A stretch of 64,000 bases of DNA. It comes from Flavilitoribacter nigricans DSM 23189 = NBRC 102662. GTDB taxonomy: Bacteria; Bacteroidota; Bacteroidia; Chitinophagales; Saprospiraceae. Both the position numbers and the translations under genes were made by a program. The stretch spans positions 202,561 through 266,560 of the forward strand of contig NZ_PDUD01000011.1 in assembly GCF_002646595.1 (NCBI RefSeq), written 5' to 3'. The notes beneath the pieces were generated by a model. The model had not been told where the DNA came from. It made no database searches and was given only the letters and a program-made list of their open reading frames with translations. The number at the start of each line of letters is the position of its first letter. The first letter of the stretch is position 1. This document shows positions 1-7,988 of the stretch, piece by piece.

Positions 1-1185
1 TTCTCCGCTCTCTTCGGCTTTGATAATGGCTACGTCCTTGGCCCGGCGGGCGGTTGCCAGTTCGCGGGTATCTTTGATCTTCTCTTCTTCTTCCACCGTC
101 TTTTTCTCCACCATCACGCGCTCGCGGATCACATCCTGGATGTTCTTCTGCTCCTGCTCGATGGCCCGCTGCTTTTCGATCTCGGCGAGGGTAACGATGC
201 GCTCGCGCTCGGTCAGTTCCAGCAAACGGTCTTTCTCCACTCTTTCGGTTTCCACCGCTTCGGTGCGTTCGCGGTTTTTGGCCGCTACCACCACCTGGCG
301 GGCTTTGTTCTCCTCGGCGATAGCGATCTCCTCTTCGGTGCGAATGCGGACCATTTCGGAGCGCAGTCTTTCCTCTTCGTTGATCTTGGCGATCTCGGCG
401 TTTTCACGGGCGCGGATGTTCGCGATCTCCCGCTTCTGACGCTCTTCCTTTTCGGTCAGCTGGCGCTCGTATTCCAGAATGGCTTCCTGCGCTTCCACGT
501 CCTGCTCTTTGATCGTTTTTTCTTCCTCGCGGCGGATGAAGTTCGCCTTGATCTTCTGGGTAGCCGTCAGCTCGGTAATCTTTTTGATACCTTCTGAATC
601 CAGGATATTATCCACTTTCAGAAATTCGATCGGGGTTTGTTCCAGGTAGTCGATGGCACAGTCGTCCAGCACGTACCCGTTGAGGTCCAGACCGATGATA
701 TTGATGATCTCCTGCTTGAACTTTTCGCGGTTGTCGTACAACTCCACAAATTCAAAGCGCTTGCCCACCGTTTTCAGGGCTTCGGAAAATTTTGCCTCAA
801 ATAACTGCCGGAGGATCTCCGGATCGGAGGCACGCTTACAACCGATGGTCTGCGCCACCCGGCTGATGTCTTTGGTCTCCTGATTGACCCGTACGAAGAA
901 AACCACTTTGATGTCGGCCCGGAGGTTGTCCTTACAGAGTAGTCCATCCTCTTTCAGACGGCCGATCTCTATGGTTTTTACCGAAAGATCCATGGATTCC
1001 ACCATGTGCAGTACCGGCACGACCAGCATACCGCGGTCGAAGGCGACCTTGGTGCCGCCGCTACCGGTGCGGACCAGTGCCTGGCCCTGCGGGATCTTTT
1101 TGTACCAGCTGGCCAACATGGCCACTACCAGCAGGATGATAACGCCACCTGCTATGGCGACGAATAACATGACATTTGAGAGCAT
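1..1185 (-). CDS. Flotillin / SPFH-domain membrane scaffold protein (C-terminus cut by window edge)
   Basis: The frame opens at an ATG and stays open for 395 codons to the window edge, so the C-terminus is missing. Residues 5-25 form one membrane anchor, followed by a KKIPQGQALVRTG segment typical of the flotillin/YqiK start of the SPFH domain. From about residue 190 the protein becomes a long charged coiled coil rich in Glu, Arg and Ala (for example EEKTIKEQDVEAQEAILEY), as in flotillins. Flotillins scaffold ordered membrane microdomains, and no enzymatic activity is expected. The YqiJ-like gene lies 194 bp upstream on the same strand, the same pairing as yqiJ-yqiK of Escherichia coli. The family call is firm; the partner proteins it gathers are unknown. 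Confidence 0.93.
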   Translation of the reverse strand, partial: MLSNVMLFVAIAGGVIILLVVAMLASWYKKIPQGQALVRTGSGGTKVAFDRGMLVVPVLHMVESMDLSVKTIEIGRLKEDGLLCKDNLRADIKVVFFVRVNQETKDISRVAQTIGCKRASDPEILRQLFEAKFSEALKTVGKRFEFVELYDNREKFKQEIINIIGLDLNGYVLDDCAIDYLEQTPIEFLKVDNILDSEGIKKITELTATQKIKANFIRREEEKTIKEQDVEAQEAILEYERQLTEKEERQKREIANIRARENAEIAKINEEERLRSEMVRIRTEEEIAIAEENKARQVVVAAKNRERTEAVETERVEKDRLLELTERERIVTLAEIEKQRAIEQEQKNIQDVIRERVMVEKKTVEEEEKIKDTRELATARRAKDVAIIKAEESGE

Positions 1186-1379
1186 AGTGTATAAGTTTTG
1201 TGTGTTAATTTTTTAATCAGTGCTAAGCTGCATTGCAGCTTTTTTCGGACTTTTTGTAATTCCCGGCTATTCGAGACATAGTTCTTCCGGGCCGATCCGG
1301 GGCGCTTCGCGCGCCAATCGGTAATTATTTGCTGCTATCGATTACCATTTTTGTTGGGACAATTCCAACAGAACCCGGT

Positions 1380-2036
1380 CTATTCCCCGGCTAATGCTTT
1401 GACGATGTAATACCGTCCGTCGGCAGATTCATTGACTACCAGAGCTTTGGAGCCCCGTTCCAGCAGGGCTTCTCCGTCCAGTTTGACATTGATCAGCAGG
1501 GGCGTATCGTCTATCAAAACTTCGGCCTGCCCCATGGCGCTGCCGGATGCCGGCAGGGTCAGTGTACATTCCTGACCGATATATTCCACCGGTAAGGCGC
1601 TGCCGTCAAAGTGGCGAAACACGGGGATCAGCGGGGTTGTAATGATCTTGGTGATCAACAGACTGATCGCCAGGTTGGGCAGGAAAAGGACCGTTGCCGT
1701 TCCCCAACTGCCGTGACCGAAGTAGTGGTTTGCCAGCAGGCTCAGGGCCCACATACACAGTGTTAGGAAAGAAAAAACCACCATGAAGGGCACCCGCCCG
1801 AAGTTGAAGAACTGCAGGCTGCTACTGAACCAGCCGCTGCTGCCGCTCTCCATTTCGGTATCAGAGTCGATATCGAGCTCAGTGTCAACCTCCGCTTCAA
1901 CCTCCAGGTCAATATCCATTGCGCTGATATCGATCAGGCCCAGGATCACCGTCAGCCAATACAGCATGACGAAGGCCAACAGGATCGTAAAAACCATATT
2001 AACGGGCAATAATGCCTCCTGAAGTAATGCTTGCAT
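1380..2036 (-). CDS. YqiJ-like OB-fold membrane protein (flotillin partner)
   Basis: This 218-residue protein has a membrane segment at about residues 16-36, a highly acidic stretch near 42-65 (DLEVEAEVDTELD and following), two further membrane segments at about 80-130, and a C-terminal soluble part (about 145-218) with the small beta-rich look of an NfeD/OB-fold domain. OB-fold membrane proteins of this kind (YqiJ, NfeD) are encoded beside flotillins and are thought to help organise the microdomain. The flotillin gene follows directly on the same strand. The start ATG is followed at once by a short hydrophobic region. The function is inferred from fold and neighbour only. Confidence 0.75.
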   Translation of the reverse strand: MQALLQEALLPVNMVFTILLAFVMLYWLTVILGLIDISAMDIDLEVEAEVDTELDIDSDTEMESGSSGWFSSSLQFFNFGRVPFMVVFSFLTLCMWALSLLANHYFGHGSWGTATVLFLPNLAISLLITKIITTPLIPVFRHFDGSALPVEYIGQECTLTLPASGSAMGQAEVLIDDTPLLINVKLDGEALLERGSKALVVNESADGRYYIVKALAGE

Positions 2037-2161
2037 GACTGAGATCTTTTTGTCGAATACTCGACGGTTATGTGGTCCGGTAGCCGGATGCCCGGCAGCT
2101 AAGGCCTGGTCAGATCCGGCTTCGTGCCGGCAGGGATATTATCCAACTGCTCACTATTTCC

Positions 2162-2182
2162 CAGGGGAGTAATGCTCCCCTG
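2162..2182 (-). terminator. Hairpin downstream of the HEAT-repeat gene
   Basis: CAGGGGAG and CTCCCCTG form a perfect 8-bp stem around a 5-nt loop, between the end of the HEAT-repeat gene and the start of the YqiJ-like gene. A second small stem (GGCCAC/GTGGCC) lies at 2215-2231. There is no clear U-run, so this may attenuate rather than fully terminate. Confidence 0.4.
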
Positions 2183-2273
2183 AACCGGAAACCGGCCGGG
2201 CAATAAACTCCCGGGCCACTGATTGTGGCCAAAGTGATTAAGCGAAAAAATTAAAGCATGAAAGCGATTAGGA

Positions 2274-2735
2274 TTAAAAGCGGATTGGCTTTTGTAATTG
2301 TACTTTGATCTTAGCCAATAAATGCATCTTTGATCTGTCGATCATTGGAGCCTGCGGTTGCAGGGGATTATTGGTGTCAAACCAGATCGCTTTGCGTTTT
2401 AGGGACCGCTGTTCCTCTCTGTGTGTCCAGAAAGTCTCAGCACTTCTTAATTGTCTTTCTACCTGGGTGTCAGGTAAGTAAACCTGAAGACTTTGTCTGG
2501 CCGCCCTTGCGACGCTTTCAAAATCATCCCAGAGCAAACGGATCAATTCCGGCACGGTACTTTTGTCGCGAACCTTCCCCAGACCGAGGACGGCCGCTTT
2601 GCGTACCCGATACGAGCCGAAGCGGATGATCAGTTTCAATAAACTGATGTCTTTTTCCCGGATGCCCTGGGCTACATCTTGTTGGCTGATCCGCTTTAAA
2701 CCGATGCGGATCAGCAGGTTTTGCAGAATGGTCAT
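2274..2735 (-). CDS. Small HEAT-repeat protein
   Basis: This 153-residue soluble protein has no signal peptide. Residues 35-105 hold two helical repeats of HEAT type: YRVRKAAVLGLGKVRDKSTV, followed by a second helix pair around LLWDDFESVARAARQSL. The charged tail contains no recognised domain. HEAT repeats bind other proteins, and no catalytic residues are visible. It lies between the PLDc_N gene (85 bp upstream) and the YqiJ/flotillin pair, all on the minus strand, so it may belong to one envelope-related group. The family call rests on the repeat pattern; the role is unknown. Confidence 0.65.
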   Translation of the reverse strand: MTILQNLLIRIGLKRISQQDVAQGIREKDISLLKLIIRFGSYRVRKAAVLGLGKVRDKSTVPELIRLLWDDFESVARAARQSLQVYLPDTQVERQLRSAETFWTHREEQRSLKRKAIWFDTNNPLQPQAPMIDRSKMHLLAKIKVQLQKPIRF

Positions 2736-2820
2736 GGTACTGGGGTTTAGTTGGTCAATTGAATGCGCTGATAACCCAATGCTGGATCATATAGTCCCGT
2801 ACCGGCGATGGCTTACCTGC

Positions 2821-3039
2821 TTACAGAATATCGCCGCCGCCTTCGAGGCGTTGTTTCCGGCCGATCGCGAAGTAAAGTATGGTTCCGATGAAAGGGACCA
2901 GGATCACCAGCAGCAACCAGACCAGACGTTCATTTTTATCTTGAAATTCACTGCGCACGATCTCGATCAAAGCTAATACCCAGATCAGGGTGAGACCCAG
3001 ACCGATCAACATGCTGAAAAAACCGAATATAATTCCCAT
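2821..3039 (-). CDS. PLDc_N-domain small membrane protein
   Basis: This 72-residue protein has two membrane helices (about residues 4-26 and 38-61). The second ends in VPFIGTILYFAIGRK, which matches the PLDc_N family: the N-terminal membrane segment of cardiolipin synthases, also found alone as a small protein. It has no HKD phospholipase motif, so it cannot act as a cardiolipin synthase by itself. The upstream region carries a striking pair of direct repeats, described separately. The HEAT-repeat gene follows. The role is unknown, probably at the cell envelope. Confidence 0.75.
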   Translation of the reverse strand: MGIIFGFFSMLIGLGLTLIWVLALIEIVRSEFQDKNERLVWLLLVILVPFIGTILYFAIGRKQRLEGGGDIL

Positions 3040-3139
3040 TGTAGTAAATTGTTTTAATTTTTGTTAGGTGATCAATTGTTGTATTGTATTGATCGAATAC
3101 TACAATATTGCCGGTTTTACCGACGAAATTCCACTTTCC

Positions 3140-3174
3140 TCGGCTAACCTAGGGCAAATCTCGACTAACCTAGG
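3140..3174 (-). promoter_or_regulatory. Two direct repeats 21 bp apart upstream of the PLDc_N gene
   Basis: TCGRCTAACCTAGG occurs at 3140-3153 and again at 3161-3174, a period of 21 bp or two helical turns. On the minus strand each reads CCTAGGTTAGYCGA. Paired direct repeats with this spacing are the usual target of LytTR-type regulators. The site lies about 100-135 bp ahead of the PLDc_N start and just after the end of the HhH gene. The bound protein is not known. Confidence 0.45.
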
Positions 3175-3213
3175 AGGAAATGAACGAAAGCCACCAACCG
3201 CAATATCCGCCGC

Positions 3214-4365
3214 TCAGTCAAACTGAATGTAGGGCGCGATCCTTTGAATAAATTCCTTGTTTAGTGCGAGGACCTTCTCCAGATCGGCTACCGTGGCAAA
3301 AGGTCCGTGGTTGCTCCGGTAGGCTACGATCACATTCGCCTGTTTCCACTGAATATAGGGATGAGCTTGCAGTTCCCGCGCATCCGCCCGGTTGATGGCG
3401 ATCCGCTCCCGAATGGGCGAGAAGCGGAGTTGATCCTGAATGGATTGAAAGGTACTGTCCGGTAGGCCATAAGTTTCTGCGACCTGTTCGATCCGGACAA
3501 AACCGCCCAGTTTATCCCGGAACCGGACAATCCGCTGCGAAAGCACCGGGCCGATACCGTACAGTAGTTGCCATTCTTCCGCAGTAGCCTGGTTAATATC
3601 AATACTGACCGGGGCGGGAGCGGCGTAACTGGCCGGAACTGCTCTGGCAGGTTGCTCTGGTTGCAGATCGTCAGCGAACCGATCTGACCGGATCGCAGCA
3701 TCGGCCAGGGGAAGCGTAATAAAAGCCTCCAGACGCTGGTAATCCTGCTCCCGCAGACCGTATATCTTTTTCATATCTTCTTTTTTCCGAAAAGTTCCGC
3801 CCTTTTCCCGGTAGCGGATCAGGGTAGCGGCGGTTTTTTCCGGCAGACCCAGTCGGACCAACTCCCGGTAAGTAGCGGCATTGGGATCAAAGGGAAATTC
3901 TTCCGGTTGAACAGTTGCCCGTGGAGTGGCCTGAGGAGCTGCCTTCTTCGGAGCGGCCGCTATTTTTATATAAGGTGCCAGTCGCTGAAAATCCTCCTCA
4001 CGGAGATTGTAGATCTTTTGGAGATCCTCGACGGAATGAAACCTACCGACTTTCTCGCGGTATTTGATGATCGTTCGGGCGGTAGCCGCCGGCAGGCCAA
4101 GCTGTTCCAACGTTTCCAGATCAGCTGCATTGGGATCAAAGTAAAACGCAGCCGCTACCCGTAGGGGCGCTGCTTTTTCCTGCATTTGTTCCAATTCCTC
4201 GATCGCCTGTAAAAAATCTCGGCGGTCGACGGAAGTTTCTCCGGCCGGTCGAAATTGATAAACAGCGGGAAACAGGAAGACCAAAATAGCCAAGATCAGC
4301 AGGGCCAGCGTAGCCTGCCTTTCGCGACGGGTGTAATACCAAAAATCAGTTTTTTTGTCGGACAT
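3214..4365 (-). CDS. ComEA-like protein with four helix-hairpin-helix repeats
   Basis: The 383-residue protein has a single membrane anchor at about residues 17-37 and then four copies of a roughly 60-residue ComEA-type unit. Each begins with a 'D/N-x-N-x-A' turn (FDPNAADLETLEQLG, FDPNAATYRELVRLG, IDINQATAEEWQLLYGIGP, INRADARELQ) and ends in an 'F...DL.K.Y.L.....RL.PYI' helix. ComEA binds incoming double-stranded DNA in the periplasm during natural transformation; most ComEA proteins carry a single HhH pair. The comEC gene lies 56 bp upstream on the same strand, which supports a DNA-uptake role. The topology, anchored with repeats outside, is inferred from the single N-terminal helix. Confidence 0.85.
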   Translation of the reverse strand: MSDKKTDFWYYTRRERQATLALLILAILVFLFPAVYQFRPAGETSVDRRDFLQAIEELEQMQEKAAPLRVAAAFYFDPNAADLETLEQLGLPAATARTIIKYREKVGRFHSVEDLQKIYNLREEDFQRLAPYIKIAAAPKKAAPQATPRATVQPEEFPFDPNAATYRELVRLGLPEKTAATLIRYREKGGTFRKKEDMKKIYGLREQDYQRLEAFITLPLADAAIRSDRFADDLQPEQPARAVPASYAAPAPVSIDINQATAEEWQLLYGIGPVLSQRIVRFRDKLGGFVRIEQVAETYGLPDSTFQSIQDQLRFSPIRERIAINRADARELQAHPYIQWKQANVIVAYRSNHGPFATVADLEKVLALNKEFIQRIAPYIQFD

Positions 4366-4421
4366 GATCCATTGTTTTGAGTGTGTGAAAAAAGCGGATC
4401 ATTTATCCAATACTCAAGTGT

Positions 4422-6524
4422 TCAGATCTCTTCTGCGGGAATTTCCGAAAGCCAGGCTCCCTGGCGACCGATATCCCGGCAGGGGATTCCCAATTGCCGG
4501 CTTTCCTCCAGCCACCGATCCACGCGTTGCCGGTAGTTTGATGCGTCCAGCAGGATCAGATCGGGCGAAAAAAAACGGATCAGCTCGTGTAGATCCAGCC
4601 GGGCATTGTTGCGGAGGATCAGCAGGTCGATCTCGATGGGAGCCGGAGGTAGACGTTCGGGCAGCGCCTCCACGATCAGTCCGCTAAACCGGCCAAACCG
4701 AAAATAGCGGTCTTGGTAATAAAAGTGCTGCTTCTGAATAGTCGTATCCTGAATCGGGATGCTTGCCACCGAACGGGCCTGGTAATAAGCCCGGTTGTTG
4801 GCAGCAGCCATGGTGAGCTTGGGATCGTCAGCGGGGAGATCGCTGAGGCAATAGACCTGCCGGCCTTCGAAAATATCAATAGCAGTATGGCCGTACAGAT
4901 GATAAACAGTGATCACTTGCTGCGTCTGGGCCCGCCAGATGCGGACATTCCACCAGATGCCCACTACGATCATTCCTAGTAGGGCTGCCTGTACCGGGCG
5001 CAGCCGGCGATCGTGCAGGCCCCGCATCAGGTTCAGGATCACGACGTAGAGTAGCAGAATGATGCCGCTACCGAGCCAGATACCATTAAGTAGAGCCAGT
5101 GGCAGTTGCTGAATGGCGAAGATGAGTTCATTCATGGTATTGATCACCACTTCCAGTACCTCACCCAACAAATCCGGGATCCAGGGGAAGTGGTGCAACA
5201 GCAACAATCCCAAACCCAGACTGAGAATAACGAGGGCCGCCGGGACAACTACCCAACCCGACAGCCAGAAATAAAGGGGGAACTGGTGAAAGTAGAACAG
5301 GCTGATGGGTAATGTGGTCAATTGAGCCGCCAGAGAAACCGAGGCGAGTTTCCAGAAAAAATCTCCGACCCGGTTGGGAATATACCAAAGCCGGTAGATC
5401 CGCCCCTGAAAAAAGACGATGCCGATCACCGCGAGGTAAGACAATTGAAAACCGACGTCGAATAAAAGGTACGGCTGCATACACAAAAGCAAAAAGGCAG
5501 AGGCGGCCAGCGTATTGTAGATATTGTGACGGCGGTAAAGTGCTTCCCCGATGATCAGCAGCGAGAACATGCTGGCGGCTCTAAGCACCGAAGCGGATCC
5601 ACCCGTGAAGAGTGCATAAAACCAAATGGCCACGATCAGTAATACCGCTCTCGGCCAGCGCCGTGATCGTCCCTTCAATCCCACTAAAGTCAGCAGCCAA
5701 CCAAACCCCAGGTAAATGATCCCGACGTGCAGACCGGAAACGGCCAGTACGTGGATCGATCCCGTATCCGTGTAGGCCTTTCGTACTTCTTCACTGATCA
5801 GTTCGCGTTCCCCCATGATCAGCGCCGCGCCAATGGCAACGGCTGCTTCTCCCTTGATGTATTTGCGGAGTTGACCGAGGCAATATTGCTGCAGGCGATA
5901 GAGGTGTGCCTGCCCCCCGTTGGTGTTCGCTTCCGTCCGGACCCAATCTTTCCCGGAAGCGAAAGCCCGGTGGTATACGCCCTTTTTGGCCATATAGGCT
6001 GCAAAGTCGAAAGCGTGGGGATTTATGGCCGGACTAAGTTGTTCTACCGGAGCGCGAAACCACAATCGGTCGCCGGGAACCAGCGATCGGGCCAGGCTAT
6101 CCGGATCGAGGTAAAGGAGCACTTGACCACTAGCCGGGAATACGGATCGGCCGGAATCAGCTGCCGCCAGTACGGTCCCCAGAGCACGGATGCTCTTATC
6201 CACGTTTCTGATCTGATCTACCCGGAAATCCCAGTAGGATGCCTGGTCGGTAAGGTGCATCAGATGATCCGGATGGTAACGGGGCGTATGGTATCGAAGT
6301 AATCCGAACCCGAAGACGGTGAGGCTACAGAAAAGCAATCCACCAAACCAGCGTCGATAGCGGTACGTAAGCCTGGAACGGGAAAGGTAGAACAGTAAAA
6401 AGAGGAAAGATCCAAGACCAATAAGCAAAATATGCCCGGGAACGGGAAATGAAGCAGTACCCAATAGGATACCCAGACCCATAGGCAGGATCAACCGCAC
6501 GAAAGGTAGTGCAGGCCAGTTCAT
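4422..6524 (-). CDS. comEC: ComEC/Rec2-family DNA uptake channel
   Basis: The protein has about 700 residues: an N-terminal membrane region with a DUF4131-like domain, then the competence domain with the typical GEREL and SIHVLAVSGLHVGIIY motifs, several more membrane helices, and a C-terminal soluble region. ComEC carries single-stranded DNA across the inner membrane in natural transformation. The C-terminal region shows no HxHxDH metallo-beta-lactamase motif, as in many Bacteroidota ComEC proteins. An upstream GTG at 6560 would add 12 residues; the ATG used here (MNWPALPFVRL) sits directly before the first membrane segment. The ComEA-like gene follows in the same operon. Confidence 0.9.
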   Translation of the reverse strand: MNWPALPFVRLILPMGLGILLGTASFPVPGHILLIGLGSFLFLLFYLSRSRLTYRYRRWFGGLLFCSLTVFGFGLLRYHTPRYHPDHLMHLTDQASYWDFRVDQIRNVDKSIRALGTVLAAADSGRSVFPASGQVLLYLDPDSLARSLVPGDRLWFRAPVEQLSPAINPHAFDFAAYMAKKGVYHRAFASGKDWVRTEANTNGGQAHLYRLQQYCLGQLRKYIKGEAAVAIGAALIMGERELISEEVRKAYTDTGSIHVLAVSGLHVGIIYLGFGWLLTLVGLKGRSRRWPRAVLLIVAIWFYALFTGGSASVLRAASMFSLLIIGEALYRRHNIYNTLAASAFLLLCMQPYLLFDVGFQLSYLAVIGIVFFQGRIYRLWYIPNRVGDFFWKLASVSLAAQLTTLPISLFYFHQFPLYFWLSGWVVVPAALVILSLGLGLLLLHHFPWIPDLLGEVLEVVINTMNELIFAIQQLPLALLNGIWLGSGIILLLYVVILNLMRGLHDRRLRPVQAALLGMIVVGIWWNVRIWRAQTQQVITVYHLYGHTAIDIFEGRQVYCLSDLPADDPKLTMAAANNRAYYQARSVASIPIQDTTIQKQHFYYQDRYFRFGRFSGLIVEALPERLPPAPIEIDLLILRNNARLDLHELIRFFSPDLILLDASNYRQRVDRWLEESRQLGIPCRDIGRQGAWLSEIPAEEI

Positions 6525-6616
6525 CAGAGCGCGTTTTAGAGTAACATATAATAAAAACACTACATGTTATAATTTTTTTTTGATAAATCCTAGAAAAACA
6601 AAAAGTAATATGGCGT

Positions 6617-6641
6617 GTTTAGATGTTGTACTTTTTACACT
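6617..6641. promoter_or_regulatory. Imperfect inverted repeat between comEC and the Nudix regulator
   Basis: TTAGATGT and ACACTAA face each other around a short AT-rich centre in the divergent interval, which would suit a dimeric regulator such as the adjacent Nudix-type protein. The symmetry is imperfect (one extra base in the left half), so this is only a candidate operator. Confidence 0.25.
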
Positions 6642-6721
6642 AATTATCCTAATCCGTTGGAAAAAGCTGTCAAAATGAGTAACTTGCCGAACCAAATCAT
6701 ATTACTGAGCTGCTGTGTGTT

Positions 6722-7447
6722 ATGACGGAATTGAACAATTTCTTTAAGTCGGCATTCACGGTCGACAACGTCATTTTTGGATTTGATGAAGGAGACCTCA
6801 AGGTATTATTGATCAAAAGGGGAGAAGAACCCTTTAAGAACAGATGGGCTTTACCCGGATATTTTGTGTATCCCAACGAAGATCTGGATACGGCTGCCAA
6901 GCGTGTTCTGGAAGAAATGACGGGAATTCGCAACGTTTTCCTCGAACAGGTAAAGACTTTCGGTGCGGTGAACCGGCACCCTTTCGGGCGGGTGATCACC
7001 GTTGCTTATTTTTCCCTCATCCGTATTGATAATTACGAAGTACAGACCAGCTCTGCCGTAGCCCGCAAGGCCGAATGGCATTCCGTTTCCAAGTTAAAGA
7101 ATCTGCCTTTTGACCACCAGGAGATCCTCGATGCCTGCTTTCAGCGACTGAAATGGATGGTTCGTTATCGCCCGGTCGGATTCGAGCTCCTGCCGAATAA
7201 ATTTACCCTGACCGAGCTACAGCACCTCTACGAAGCCATACTCGAAACAGAACTGGAAAAACGGAATTTCCGCAAAAAGATCCTCTCCATGAATCTGCTC
7301 ATCGATCTGGATGAGACCCAGGAGGGCGTGGCGCACCGTCCGGCGCGCCTGTATAAATTCGATAAGGATAAATACGAGCAATTGCTCGCCGATGGCTTCA
7401 ACTTCGAGTTGAAGGAAGGTAAAAAGAAAATGGAAGGCGTATCGTAG
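6722..7447 (+). CDS. Nudix-type transcriptional regulator (NrtR/AraR-like)
   Basis: The 241-residue protein has a Nudix fold (about 10-140) fused to a C-terminal winged helix (about 150-230, including FTLTELQHLYEAILETELE). The Nudix box is decayed. Where an active enzyme has GG...REL.EETG, this protein reads LPGYFVYPNEDL and RVLEEMTGI, so the second glycine and two metal-binding glutamates are replaced. That pattern is known from Nudix regulators of the NrtR and Bacteroidota AraR type, which bind a ligand with the Nudix domain and DNA with the winged helix. It is divergent from comEC. The ligand and target genes cannot be read from the sequence; no NAD or arabinose genes lie nearby. Confidence 0.8.
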   Translation: MTELNNFFKSAFTVDNVIFGFDEGDLKVLLIKRGEEPFKNRWALPGYFVYPNEDLDTAAKRVLEEMTGIRNVFLEQVKTFGAVNRHPFGRVITVAYFSLIRIDNYEVQTSSAVARKAEWHSVSKLKNLPFDHQEILDACFQRLKWMVRYRPVGFELLPNKFTLTELQHLYEAILETELEKRNFRKKILSMNLLIDLDETQEGVAHRPARLYKFDKDKYEQLLADGFNFELKEGKKKMEGVS

Positions 7448-7456
7448 ATCACCTCC

Positions 7457-7483
7457 CGTTCGGAGCCCATCTCGCTCCGAACG
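7457..7483. terminator. Bidirectional terminator between the Nudix regulator and aroQ
   Basis: CGTTCGGAGC and GCTCCGAACG form a perfect 10-bp stem with a 7-nt loop, sitting exactly between two convergent genes. Confidence 0.7.
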
Positions 7484-7486
7484 ATC

Positions 7487-7900
7487 TTACAAAAAATACT
7501 GTACTGCTAATTCATACCCGCGCAGGCCGAATCCGATAATACAACCTTCGCAGTTCCGGGATAAATAGGACTTGTGCCGGAAAGGTTCCCGGGCGTAGAC
7601 ATTGGAGATATGTACTTCGATCACCGGCGTTTCAATGGCCGCAATCGCGTCACCCATCGCTACGGAAGTATGGGTATAACCTCCCGCATTGAGAATGATC
7701 CCGTCGTAATCGAAACCTACCTCGTGCAGTTTGTCAATGATCTCTCCCTCGTGGTTACTTTGGAAATAATGAAGATCTACGGAAGGAAATAATCCCTGCA
7801 GGTGTAGCAGAAAATCTTCAAAGGTATCTTCCCCGTAGATGCCCGGCTCCCTTCTCCCCAGGAGATTGAGATTGGGACCGTTGATGATGATAATTTCCAT
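7487..7900 (-). CDS. aroQ: Type II 3-dehydroquinate dehydratase
   Basis: This 137-residue enzyme converts 3-dehydroquinate to 3-dehydroshikimate in the shikimate pathway, in the cytoplasm. The full length matches the type II family. Visible motifs are the N-terminal INGPNLNLLG, the flexible lid with catalytic Tyr22 (RREPGIYG), FQSNHEGEIID, the active-site NAGGYTHTS and EVHISN. It ends next to the convergent terminator. No other aromatic-pathway genes are adjacent; recQ lies upstream on the same strand with an 88-bp gap. Confidence 0.97.
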   Translation of the reverse strand: MEIIIINGPNLNLLGRREPGIYGEDTFEDFLLHLQGLFPSVDLHYFQSNHEGEIIDKLHEVGFDYDGIILNAGGYTHTSVAMGDAIAAIETPVIEVHISNVYAREPFRHKSYLSRNCEGCIIGFGLRGYELAVQYFL

Positions 7901-7988
7901 AGAAATATGGGGACTAAGAGGGCCGGCGTCGGCACGGAGATCGAAACGAACTTCCTAAGCACAGACTCCCGCCCCCTCAGCGCCTCTT

